From positions 4,278,001 to 4,342,000 of the forward strand of contig NZ_CP013747.1 in the NCBI RefSeq assembly GCF_001484605.1: DNA of 64,000 nt, given 5' to 3'. Below, piece after piece: positions 18,210 through 25,687 of the stretch (positions are counted from its first letter, which is position 1; each line of letters starts with the position of its first letter). The stretch is from Pseudarthrobacter sulfonivorans (GTDB taxonomy: Bacteria; Actinomycetota; Actinomycetes; Actinomycetales; Micrococcaceae). A program made the position numbers and the translations under genes. The notes under the pieces are model-generated. The model searched no databases, had not been told where the DNA came from, and saw nothing but the letters and a program-made list of their open reading frames with translations.

Positions 18210-18225
18210 GTTCAGCAGAATGAAC
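18210..18225. promoter_or_regulatory. Candidate IclR operator, site 1 (own promoter)
   Basis: GTTCAGCAGAATGAAC, an inverted repeat GTTCA-N6-TGAAC. It begins 8 bp after TATGAT (18197-18202), a good minus-10, and lies 41 bp before the IclR gene start. Closely related sequences occur at 19149 and 21839. The placement suggests autorepression. Confidence 0.6.
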
Positions 18226-18266
18226 GCATACGCGAAGCGCCCCGGCGTGTCGATCGAAGGAGAATC

Positions 18267-19064
18267 ATGGCCGATTCCCGCACCGCCCGCCCCTCCGAGG
18301 GATTGGGGAGCGCCTCACCGGCGCCAGCAGTCACCCGTGCAGCTGCCGTATTGGAGGTTCTTGCCGCCTCGCCTACCGGAAAGTTGACACTGAGCGATCT
18401 TGCCCGCGAGTTGGGCATCCCTAAGTCATCAACCTCCAACCTGTTGCTGGCGTTGGAAGAAGCCAGGCTTATCAGCCGCCAGGGCGCTGAATTCACGCTG
18501 GGCCGCAAGCTCGTGGAACTCGGTGCGGCATATCTCAGCCGGCTCGACGAGGTGCAGGAGTTCTACCGGTTCTGCGAACAGGCGCCCACGCTTTCCGGTG
18601 AGACGGTCCGCATCGCCATGCTTGACGGATCCAACGTCATCTATCTGGCGCGTTACGAGGGCCATCCTGCTGTCCGGCTTACATCCAACATCGGCGACAA
18701 AATGCCGGTTTCGCTGTGCGCCGTAGGCAAGGTGCTGATCGCACGCCTTCATCAGCACGACATTGAAGCCATGTTCCCGGACGATCTCCAGCTACCGGTG
18801 ATGACACCGAAGTCACTGAGTACGGGAGCACAGCTTAAGGCACAACTGGAGACAATCCGCGAACAGGGCTATGCCTTCGAAGATGAGGAATCCACCACGG
18901 GGGTGGTCTGCCTTGCTGTATCAGTGCCTACTCACGGTGCGCATGGCCCCAGTCTTGGCCTCTCCGTCACGGCCCTGAAGGCAACGTACTCGGACGAGCA
19001 GGGTTCCCGAATGGTGAAGGAGCTGCGTGAGCTGGCCCATTCCTTGGGCAACCCCATGGGCTGA
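18267..19064 (+). CDS. IclR-family transcriptional regulator
   Basis: Regulator of 265 aa. An N-terminal winged helix-turn-helix (about 20-80, LTLSDLARELGIPKSSTSNLLLALE) is followed by an IclR effector-binding domain (about 90-260), including GKVLIARLH and the EDEESTTGVVCLAVSV stretch. Effectors of this family are usually small organic acids. AAGGAG lies 5 nt before the chosen ATG. Downstream are an MHS transporter and a 2-hydroxyacid dehydrogenase, each with a copy of the palindrome found in this gene's own promoter. It probably controls all three. Confidence 0.9.
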   Translation: MADSRTARPSEGLGSASPAPAVTRAAAVLEVLAASPTGKLTLSDLARELGIPKSSTSNLLLALEEARLISRQGAEFTLGRKLVELGAAYLSRLDEVQEFYRFCEQAPTLSGETVRIAMLDGSNVIYLARYEGHPAVRLTSNIGDKMPVSLCAVGKVLIARLHQHDIEAMFPDDLQLPVMTPKSLSTGAQLKAQLETIREQGYAFEDEESTTGVVCLAVSVPTHGAHGPSLGLSVTALKATYSDEQGSRMVKELRELAHSLGNPMG

Positions 19065-19148
19065 TGCAGGTCATCAAGAACAACACCGACAATCGGGCAT
19101 TAATTTTTCGCCTACCCTCCTTGCAAGCTGTTCAACTTGCTGTACTCT

Positions 19149-19164
19149 GTTCAGTATAGTGATC
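19149..19164. promoter_or_regulatory. Candidate IclR operator, site 2 (MHS transporter promoter)
   Basis: GTTCAGTATAGTGATC, matching sites 1 and 3 in its left half and centre. TTGCAA (19121) and TACTCT (19143), spaced 16 bp, form a plausible promoter ending directly before the site. A separate GCAAG-N8-CTTGC repeat lies between the two hexamers. Confidence 0.5.
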
Positions 19165-19232
19165 CGCACAACAGGTGTCGTCGCTAACCCACCAGGCCAA
19201 CGGGGGTCTGGAGTGTGTTTAAGGGAGTTCTT

Positions 19233-20582
19233 GTGACCACTCGTACTACATCGCCGCAGACTGACGTGGACGGCGCCGCCGTCGATCCGGAGCAGCTGCG
19301 AAGGGCGACTCTTGCCAGTTCAGTAGGCTCCGCTCTGGAGTACTACGACTTCTACATCTACGGCCTCGCCTCGGCCCTGATCTTTGGGCCGCTCTTTTTC
19401 TCACCGCTAGGGGAAAGCGGCGCTGTAATCGCTTCCTTCGCCACGTACGGTGTGGGCTTTGCTGCCCGGCCGTTCGGCGGCGTTATCTTCGGCTACATCG
19501 GTGACCGGTTCGGCCGGAAGATGGTCCTGATCCTGACCATCGGCCTGATGGGCATGGCCAGCTTCGCCATCGGACTTCTGCCCACCTTTGAACAGGCTGG
19601 AATGGTCGGAGCGGTCCTTCTGGTAGCCCTGCGCATCCTCCAGGGCCTGGGCGCCGGTGCTGAGCAGGCAGGCGCCACCACGCTGATTTCAGAAGTGGCC
19701 CCGCGCCGTCGTCGTGGCTTCTTTGCTTCCCTGCCGTTCGTCGGCATCCAGTTGGGCACGCTGCTCGGCGCAGGCACCTTCGCCCTGATGGCACTGGCCG
19801 ACAAGGAAGTCCTGCAGGGGTGGCTGTGGCGTGTGCCGTTCCTGGCGAGCGTCATCCTGATCGTCATCGCGGTCTTCATCCGGCTCCGGCTCAAGGAAAC
19901 ACCGGTGTTCCAGGAACTGGAAAAGCACAAGGCCGTGGTCAAGAACCCGGTGGTGGAGATCTGGAAACACTCGAAGAAGAACGTGCTCATCGGCATCGGC
20001 CTGCGCATGGGGGAAAACGGAAACTCTTCCATCTACTCCGCCCTCTTGGTGTCATTCATCAGCATGCCCGCCGGAATCTTCGCCGGCGACAAGTTCATCG
20101 GTCCCACCGGCCTTCTCATTGCTGCCGGATTCGCTGCCGTGATGGTTGTGACGTTCGGAGCCCTGTCAGACCGCTTCGGCCGAGTCCCGGTGTACCGCTA
20201 TGGCGCCCTGTTCCAGGCCATCATTGCGCTGCCCGCCTTCTACCTGGTCACGCTGGGCAATGTCACCCTCGTCTGGGTGGTAATGGTGGTGGGCATCTCC
20301 CTGGGCGTGCAGTCCATGCTGGGCCCCCAGTGCGCCCTGCTGCCGGAACTGTTCGGCTCCCAGCACCGCTTCACCGGCGTCGCCCTGAGCCGCGAACTGT
20401 CAGCCGTCATGGCCGGTGGCTTCGCTCCCATGATCGGCGTGGCACTCCTGGCCGCCACCGGCCACTCCTGGCTGGTGCCCGCAATCTACTCCCTGGTCCT
20501 GGCGCTGATCTCCTTCGGAACAACGTTCTTCACCCCGGAAACGGTCGGCCGTGACCTGATCCTTGTGGAGGATGCAAGCTAG
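19233..20582 (+). CDS. MHS-family MFS transporter (metabolite:H+ symporter)
   Basis: Integral membrane transporter of 449 aa with about 12 membrane segments. The N-terminal SALEYYDFYIYGLAS and the GDRFGRKMVL loop motif between segments 2 and 3 (about 95) are typical of the MHS group, which includes proline/betaine, alpha-ketoglutarate and shikimate carriers. A conserved RILQGLGAGAEQAG segment is present. The GTG at 19233 has AAGGGAG 5 nt upstream. The substrate is unknown. Control by an organic-acid-type IclR regulator and a nearby hydroxyacid dehydrogenase suggest a carboxylate or hydroxy acid. Confidence 0.88.
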   Translation: MTTRTTSPQTDVDGAAVDPEQLRRATLASSVGSALEYYDFYIYGLASALIFGPLFFSPLGESGAVIASFATYGVGFAARPFGGVIFGYIGDRFGRKMVLILTIGLMGMASFAIGLLPTFEQAGMVGAVLLVALRILQGLGAGAEQAGATTLISEVAPRRRRGFFASLPFVGIQLGTLLGAGTFALMALADKEVLQGWLWRVPFLASVILIVIAVFIRLRLKETPVFQELEKHKAVVKNPVVEIWKHSKKNVLIGIGLRMGENGNSSIYSALLVSFISMPAGIFAGDKFIGPTGLLIAAGFAAVMVVTFGALSDRFGRVPVYRYGALFQAIIALPAFYLVTLGNVTLVWVVMVVGISLGVQSMLGPQCALLPELFGSQHRFTGVALSRELSAVMAGGFAPMIGVALLAATGHSWLVPAIYSLVLALISFGTTFFTPETVGRDLILVEDAS

Positions 20583-20601
20583 GCGTACCGTACTCACACT
20601 G

Positions 20602-20636
20602 AAAGGTGGCCTCCCCATAACGGGGAGGCCACCTTT
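20602..20636 (+). terminator. Terminator of the MHS transporter gene
   Basis: A perfect 15-bp stem AAAGGTGGCCTCCCC with a 5-nt loop and a T4 end, 19 bp after the stop codon. Confidence 0.9.
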
Positions 20637-20711
20637 TGGCGTTAACGGCCCGCGCAGCCCGATGTGCCGTCCCCCTGCGCCGAGCGACTGGCTGCTTCCC
20701 GCCGACACAAA

Positions 20712-20760
20712 AGAGCCCCTGCTGCGGATTCCTGTTTCCAGGATCCACGGCAGGGGCTCT
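20712..20760 (-). terminator. Terminator of the 2-hydroxyacid dehydrogenase gene
   Basis: An 11-bp outer stem (AGAGCCCCTGC) with an inner GGAT-CCTG hairpin. On the minus strand it is followed by TTTTG. It lies 22 bp after the stop codon of the leftward gene. Confidence 0.85.
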
Positions 20761-20782
20761 GTGGTGTGGGCCGGGGCCTGCG

Positions 20783-21835
20783 TTAGTAGAAGTGGACCGG
20801 GTCCACCAGGTGGGGGAGGTCGCCGCCGGCGAGGAAGATGCCCAGGTTGCTGCAGAAGCGCTCCGCGATCAGGCGGTTCTCCGCTGCGCTGAGCGCGGAG
20901 GTGTGCGGCGAGACCATCACCTTGGGGTGGTTCCACAGCGGGCTGTCCAGGGGCAGTGGTTCCACGGCAAAGACGTCGAGGCAGGCGTAGGACACCTGGC
21001 CGTTGCCGAGGGCTTCCAGCAGGGCGTCTTCGTCCACCACGGTGCCGCGGCCGACGTTCACAAACACCGTTCCCGGCTTCATCGCGGCAAACACCCCACG
21101 GTTGAACAACTTCTCCGTGTACGGCGTGCCGGGCAGCGTGTTGACGACGGCGTCCGCCGAGGCGAGCAGCCCAGCCAGTCCGTCGTTGCCGGCAACCTGC
21201 TCGATTCCTTCGATCGGCTCAACATTCCGCTTGGTGCCGCTGACGGTCATGCCCAGGGCGCGGGCGATCCGGGCCGTCTCCAGGCCGATTTCACCCAGAC
21301 CGGTCACCACCAGTGTGGAACCGCTGACAAGACGGGTGGGGGTCCGCAGCTCGGGCCACACCTTGGCGGCCTGGTCCTGGGCCAGCTCGGCGCTGCGCTT
21401 GAAGCCGTTGAGGATCCCCAGGGCAGCGAATTCTGCCAGCGGCAGGGCGTGGACGCCGGCGGAAGTGGTCACTTTGAATTTGAGGAGTGTTTCCTGGTCC
21501 AGCCCGGATGCCTTGACGGCACCGCCGGCGCCGGCGGCCATGGCATGGACCCACTGGAGACGTGGATTGTCGCGCGCGATGCGGGCCAGGCCTGAGGGGC
21601 TTTCGTTGGGCAGGCCATAGAGCACCTGCGCCTGGTTGAGCATGGACCAGTACTGCTCCTCCTGCGCAGGAGTGCGTTTGAAGTCCGGATCCCCGGAGTG
21701 GTCCGCCGGAAAACGCTCCGGCGGAAGCAGGTCAGGCTCATAGAGAACAGTTACGGAGGGGTCTACGGCGCGGATGCGCTCCACCTGCTCTGCTTCGAGC
21801 GGGACGGCGATCGCGACGGTGGTTTTAGTCGTCAT
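20783..21835 (-). CDS. NAD-dependent D-2-hydroxyacid dehydrogenase
   Basis: D-isomer-specific 2-hydroxyacid dehydrogenase of 350 aa that reduces a 2-keto acid or oxidises the D-hydroxy acid. The NAD-binding fold shows LVVTGLGEIGLETAR (about 155). Catalytic residues are Arg in VNVGRGTVVDE (about 265), Glu in LDVFAVEPLP (about 294) and His in VSPHTSALS (about 313). The ATG at 21835 is favoured because a TATGAT minus-10 lies exactly 7 nt upstream, suggesting a leaderless mRNA. An ATG at 21847 would fall inside the promoter. It has its own copy of the IclR-type palindrome. The exact substrate is unknown. Confidence 0.87.
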   Translation of the reverse strand: MTTKTTVAIAVPLEAEQVERIRAVDPSVTVLYEPDLLPPERFPADHSGDPDFKRTPAQEEQYWSMLNQAQVLYGLPNESPSGLARIARDNPRLQWVHAMAAGAGGAVKASGLDQETLLKFKVTTSAGVHALPLAEFAALGILNGFKRSAELAQDQAAKVWPELRTPTRLVSGSTLVVTGLGEIGLETARIARALGMTVSGTKRNVEPIEGIEQVAGNDGLAGLLASADAVVNTLPGTPYTEKLFNRGVFAAMKPGTVFVNVGRGTVVDEDALLEALGNGQVSYACLDVFAVEPLPLDSPLWNHPKVMVSPHTSALSAAENRLIAERFCSNLGIFLAGGDLPHLVDPVHFY

Positions 21836-21838
21836 AGT

Positions 21839-21854
21839 GTTCATCATACTGAAT
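21839..21854. promoter_or_regulatory. Candidate IclR operator, site 3 (divergent promoter)
   Basis: On the minus strand ATTCAGTATGATGAAC, the same palindrome as sites 1 and 2. It contains TATGAT, the probable minus-10 of the leftward dehydrogenase. It lies in the 84-bp region shared with the rightward oxidoreductase and could control both directions. Confidence 0.6.
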
Positions 21855-21919
21855 AGCGGCTAGGATATTGGACAGATTTCCCTTCATTAACCACACAACG
21901 ATGTGATTCGAGGCCTTAG

Positions 21920-22864
21920 ATGGAAGACAGAGCAGCGGGCTTTGTAGGCCTGGGGCTGATGGGGCTGCCCATGGCGGCGAATCTGCTCCGCGCCGGCTGG
22001 GCGGTCACCGCCTTTAACCGTTCCGCGGGACCCCTGCAGGAGTTTGTAGCGCAGGGTGGCCACTCCGCGCCGGACGTTGGGACACTGCGGGACCTCCCGG
22101 TCATCGCGTTTATGCTCCCTGACCTGTCCTTCATCGAGGACGTAACGGCGGGTCTGCTGGTCAGCTGGCAAGAAACGCCGCCGCAGGCCGGTACCGCGGT
22201 GGTGGTCATGAGCTCAGTTTCACCGGCTAAGGTCCGGGACTTCGGACGCAAAGTCCAGGAGGCAAGCCAGGGCCGCGCCGCTGTGGTGGACGCCCCTGTC
22301 AGCGGCGGGACCAAGGGCGCTACGGAGGGGACACTGGCCATCATGGCCGGCGGTGCCGCGGACGATTTCCGGCGGCTCGAGCCATTCTTCAACGCGATGG
22401 GGACCACTGTCAGGCACATGGGCCCACTGGGCACGGGGTCGCTCGCCAAGGCCTGCAGCCAGCTCATTGTTGGAACCACGACGGCGGCGCTCGCCGAGGC
22501 GGCCGAGCTCGCCGAGCGTTCCGGGATGGATTCGGCGGCGCTTTTCAACGTTCTGGCCGGCGGCCTTGCCGGCAGCCGTGTGCTGGAGAATGTGGGACCG
22601 CGCCTGGTCCGAAAGGACTACACGCCAACGGGCCCGGCGAAATTTATGCACAAGGACCTGTCCTTTGTGCTCGAGTCAGCCCGGGCGGCCGGCGCTGCCG
22701 TGCCGATGGCGACAGCCGGCGTCGAGCTTTACGCCGAACTCAAGCGCCAGGGCCTTGGCGATCAGGACCTTGCCGTGGTCCGCCAGGTCATTTCGAATCT
22801 GAGCGACAACACCAATAACGCGGGAACTGCGGAATCCGCGACGAAAGGGACAGCTACACCATGA
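21920..22864 (+). CDS. NAD(P)-dependent beta-hydroxyacid dehydrogenase (GarR/HIBADH-like)
   Basis: Oxidoreductase of 314 aa in the 3-hydroxyisobutyrate / 2-hydroxy-3-oxopropionate reductase superfamily. The nucleotide-binding box is GFVGLGLMGLPMAANLL (residue 7), the substrate site DAPVSGGTKGA comes at about 115, and the catalytic Lys is in GTGSLAKACSQ (about 174). Family members act on tartronate semialdehyde, hydroxyisobutyrate or sulfolactaldehyde, so the substrate is open. It overlaps idnO by 4 bp (ATGA) and is divergent from the D-hydroxyacid dehydrogenase, so it is probably part of the aldonate catabolic set. Confidence 0.85.
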   Translation: MEDRAAGFVGLGLMGLPMAANLLRAGWAVTAFNRSAGPLQEFVAQGGHSAPDVGTLRDLPVIAFMLPDLSFIEDVTAGLLVSWQETPPQAGTAVVVMSSVSPAKVRDFGRKVQEASQGRAAVVDAPVSGGTKGATEGTLAIMAGGAADDFRRLEPFFNAMGTTVRHMGPLGTGSLAKACSQLIVGTTTAALAEAAELAERSGMDSAALFNVLAGGLAGSRVLENVGPRLVRKDYTPTGPAKFMHKDLSFVLESARAAGAAVPMATAGVELYAELKRQGLGDQDLAVVRQVISNLSDNTNNAGTAESATKGTATP

Positions 22865-23631
22865 GTGGACTTTTTGACCTAACGGGGCGGGTTGCCCTGG
22901 TGACGGGCTCGAGCCGGGGGATTGGTAATGCGTTGGCGCGGGCGTTGGCGGATGCCGGGGCGACGGTGGTGCTGAACGGGATCAACGCGGAGCGGCTCAA
23001 AGCGGCCGAGGCTGCGATGGCCGCGGACTTTGCGCCGGGGCGGGTCCATAGTGTCGCGTTTGATGTCACGAGCGATGCCGAGGCTGCCCGGGGTATTTCG
23101 TGGGTGGAGGAGCACGTGGGGCCGTTGCAGATCCTGGTGAACAATGCCGGGATCCAGCACCGGGTGCCGATGCTGGAACTCGACGTCGCGGACTGGGAGC
23201 GGGTGATCAGGACGGATCTGACGAGCGCGTTCCTGGTGGGGCGTGAGGCTGCCCGGCACATGATCCCGCGGGGCAGGGGCAAGATCATCAATATCTGTTC
23301 GGTGCAGACGGACCTGGCCCGGCCCACGATCGCCCCGTATGTGGCGGCGAAGGGCGGGTTGCGGAACCTGACCCGGGCCATGACGGCGGAGTGGGCGGGG
23401 TCCGGGCTGCAGATCAACGGGATCGCCCCGGGCTACATCCATACGGAGATGACGCAGAACCTGGTGGACGATGAGCAGTTCAATGCCTGGATCCTGGGCC
23501 GGACCCCGGCGCACCGGTGGGGAACGGTGAAGGACCTGGCGGGCCCGGCGGTGTGGCTGGCCTCGGACGGTTCGGATTTTGTGAACGGACAGACGATCTT
23601 CATCGACGGCGGAATGACGGTGGTGGTCTGA
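22861..23631 (+). CDS. idnO: Gluconate 5-dehydrogenase / 5-ketogluconate reductase (SDR)
   Basis: Short-chain dehydrogenase of 256 aa that interconverts 5-keto-D-gluconate and D-gluconate. The cofactor box TGSSRGIG (about 16), NNAGIQHR (about 94), the INICSVQ serine, Tyr and Lys in YVAAKGG (about 160), then NGIAPGYIHTEMTQNLVDDE and RTPAHRWG strongly match IdnO-type enzymes. It overlaps the preceding dehydrogenase by 4 bp and shares one base with the idnD start (TGATG), so the three genes form a tightly coupled operon. Confidence 0.88.
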   Translation: MSGLFDLTGRVALVTGSSRGIGNALARALADAGATVVLNGINAERLKAAEAAMAADFAPGRVHSVAFDVTSDAEAARGISWVEEHVGPLQILVNNAGIQHRVPMLELDVADWERVIRTDLTSAFLVGREAARHMIPRGRGKIINICSVQTDLARPTIAPYVAAKGGLRNLTRAMTAEWAGSGLQINGIAPGYIHTEMTQNLVDDEQFNAWILGRTPAHRWGTVKDLAGPAVWLASDGSDFVNGQTIFIDGGMTVVV

Positions 23632-24731
23632 TGGGCACCTCAGCAGTGGCTCAGGGGACCGAAGCAACAGTTCTGCCTGCGTCGGGTGCGGCGGTGGTGG
23701 CGCATGCGGCCGGGGACCTGCGGATCGAGGAGGTCCCCCTGGCGGCACCGGCCGCGGACGAGGCCGTGGTGGAGGTTTCCTACGGCGGGATCTGCGGGTC
23801 GGACCTGCATTACTGGCTGCACGGGGCGGCGGGGGAGTCCATTCTGAGAGCCCCGATGGTGCTGGGGCATGAGATTTCCGGGACCGTGGTCCGGGCCGCG
23901 GCGGACGGGACCGGCCCGGCCGCAGGCACCCTGGTCGCGGTCCACCCGGCCACCCCGGGCCCCGGTGCGGGGGAGGTGCGGTGGCCGGCGGACCGGCCCA
24001 ACCTCTCCCCGGGCTGTACGTATCTGGGCAGCGCGGCGCAGTTCCCGCACACCGACGGCGCGTTTGCCCGTTACGTGAACCTGCCTTCCCGGATGCTGCG
24101 GGTGCTCCCGGCGGGCGTGGATCTGCGGACCGCGGCGCTGATCGAGCCGGCCGCCGTGGCTTGGCACGCCGTCGCCCGGGCCGGGGACGTGGCCGGCAAG
24201 AGCGTGTTGGTGATCGGCTGCGGCCCGATCGGTGCGCTGGCCGTCGCGGTCCTCAAACGTGCCGGCGCCGCCTGGATCACCGCCGTCGACGTCCATGCCA
24301 AACCGCTGGAGATCGCGTCCGCCGTCGGAGCGGATCACACCCTGCAGGCCGGGGACGCGGACGCGATCGCCGCGGTGCAGGCCGACGTCGTCATCGAGTC
24401 CTCGGGCAGCCACCACGGCCTGGCCTCAGCCATCCAGGGCGTTGGGCGCGGCGGGACCGTGGTCATGGTCGGGCTGCTGCCCACCGGGCCCCAGCCGGTC
24501 CTGATCTCTTTGGCCATCACCCGGGAACTGGACCTGCGCGGATCCTTCCGCTTCAACAACGAAATCGACGACGTCATCACCGCCCTCGCCGACGGCACCC
24601 TCCACATCGGCCCCGTCATCACCCACGAATACCCCCTCAGCCAAGGACTCGAAGCCTTCGAGACCGCCAAAAACTCCGCCGCATCAGGAAAAGTCCTCCT
24701 CAACTTCCAACCGGAATATCTGAGTGATTGA
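23631..24731 (+). CDS. idnD: L-idonate 5-dehydrogenase-like zinc alcohol dehydrogenase
   Basis: Medium-chain dehydrogenase of 366 aa expected to oxidise L-idonate to 5-ketogluconate, the substrate of the adjacent IdnO. Catalytic zinc ligands are Cys in YGGICGSDLHYW (about 47) and His-Glu in VLGHEISG (about 78). The NAD site is VIGCGPIGALA (about 195). The lobe that normally carries four structural-zinc cysteines keeps only one, in SPGCTYLGSA. The ATG sits in the TGATG overlap with idnO. A gluconate kinase and transporter that would complete the route are not in the window. Confidence 0.85.
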   Translation: MGTSAVAQGTEATVLPASGAAVVAHAAGDLRIEEVPLAAPAADEAVVEVSYGGICGSDLHYWLHGAAGESILRAPMVLGHEISGTVVRAAADGTGPAAGTLVAVHPATPGPGAGEVRWPADRPNLSPGCTYLGSAAQFPHTDGAFARYVNLPSRMLRVLPAGVDLRTAALIEPAAVAWHAVARAGDVAGKSVLVIGCGPIGALAVAVLKRAGAAWITAVDVHAKPLEIASAVGADHTLQAGDADAIAAVQADVVIESSGSHHGLASAIQGVGRGGTVVMVGLLPTGPQPVLISLAITRELDLRGSFRFNNEIDDVITALADGTLHIGPVITHEYPLSQGLEAFETAKNSAASGKVLLNFQPEYLSD

Positions 24732-24787
24732 GCGCGAACGGACACTTGAGGCCCCGCTCAAAGGGGGCTTAAGTGTCCGTTCGCGCT
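24731..24787. terminator. Bidirectional terminator between idnD and the GntR gene
   Basis: A perfect 17-bp stem (AGCGCGAACGGACACTT and complement) around a 23-nt loop that itself has a short GGCCCC/GGGGGC stem. The arms reach the last base of the idnD stop codon and the stop codon of the convergent regulator gene. Confidence 0.85.
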
Positions 24788-25515
24788 TAAGTCCGGCGGA
24801 CCGGAATGAACACCCTGGGCTGGTCCGTCCACGTTCCTGACAGCCGGGACGTGGTGCGGCGCATGATCTGTTCGGATGCGGCCCGGGCCGTGGCGGCGTC
24901 CCCGGCGGCGACCGCCTCGGCGAGATCGACGTGCCATTGGAGCGCTCCCTCGTGGGGGTGGTCCGGCATTAGTCCGTGGACCGTGCGCCCCGTCAGGGTC
25001 TCCGCCACTTGCCCCATCAGGTTGGCGAACATTTCGTTGCCCGATCCGGAAAGCAGGACCGAGTGAAAAGCGATGTCCAGCTCCAGGAACTTCTGCGCGT
25101 CCCCGGTGTGGCCGGCGTCGCGCAGGGCATGGGCGATGTCCACCAGTTCCCGCCGCAGCTGCGCCGGTGCGTTGTTCGCGGCCAGCTCGGCCGCGGCGGG
25201 CTCGACGGCGGAGCGCAGTTCGATCAGTGACCGCAGCTGGGCGCCGCGGGCGTCGCTGGACAGCCGCCAGCGGATGACCTGGGAATCGAAGGGGTTCCAG
25301 CGGCTCGGCGGCAGCACGCGGATCCCCACCCGCTTGGTGGTTTCCACGAGGCCCAGGGACTGAAGGACCCGCACAGCCTCGCGGACCACGGAACGCGAAA
25401 CCTGCAGTTCTTCCTCAAGGTGCTCGGCCAGCATGATGTGTCCGGTGGGCAGCTCGCCCGTGATGATCCGCGTGCCAAGGTTCTCAATGGCACGGTGGTG
25501 CAGGCTGGTCGACAT
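24787..25515 (-). CDS. GntR-family (FadR subfamily) transcriptional regulator
   Basis: Regulator of 242 aa. An N-terminal winged helix-turn-helix (about 10-70, LEEELQVSRSVVREAVRVLQSLGLVE) is followed by an all-helical FCD ligand domain (about 90-225) with metal-site histidines in DIAFHSVLL and LQWHVDLAEAV. The ATG at 25515 gives MSTSLHHRAI. Sequence upstream of it does not resemble a protein. It is divergent from gnd and convergent with idnD, so it probably responds to gluconate or a related acid and controls idn genes and/or gnd. That role is inferred. Confidence 0.87.
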   Translation of the reverse strand: MSTSLHHRAIENLGTRIITGELPTGHIMLAEHLEEELQVSRSVVREAVRVLQSLGLVETTKRVGIRVLPPSRWNPFDSQVIRWRLSSDARGAQLRSLIELRSAVEPAAAELAANNAPAQLRRELVDIAHALRDAGHTGDAQKFLELDIAFHSVLLSGSGNEMFANLMGQVAETLTGRTVHGLMPDHPHEGALQWHVDLAEAVAAGDAATARAASEQIMRRTTSRLSGTWTDQPRVFIPVRRT

Positions 25516-25577
25516 GGACTCAAGCCTAAACTGGGATTGACTGGCCCCGTTCCACAAAGTGGGCACCGCTTCCCTCA

Positions 25578-25617
25578 AACCGATTGAATATATATGCTTT
25601 ATTAGGATCCATCGGTT
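25578..25617. promoter_or_regulatory. Inverted repeat in the gntR-gnd divergent region
   Basis: AACCGAT and ATCGGTT, 7-bp perfect arms separated by 26 bp of unusually AT-rich sequence (TGAATATATATGCTTTATTA). The AT-rich centre probably contains promoter hexamers for one or both directions. The arms could be operator half-sites. The regulator is not proven. Confidence 0.4.
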
Positions 25618-25687
25618 CGTGACAGCGTGCTTCGCAGCGAACGCGGAGCCATCTGCACATCCATTGCACAACGAAATTGGAGTTTTG

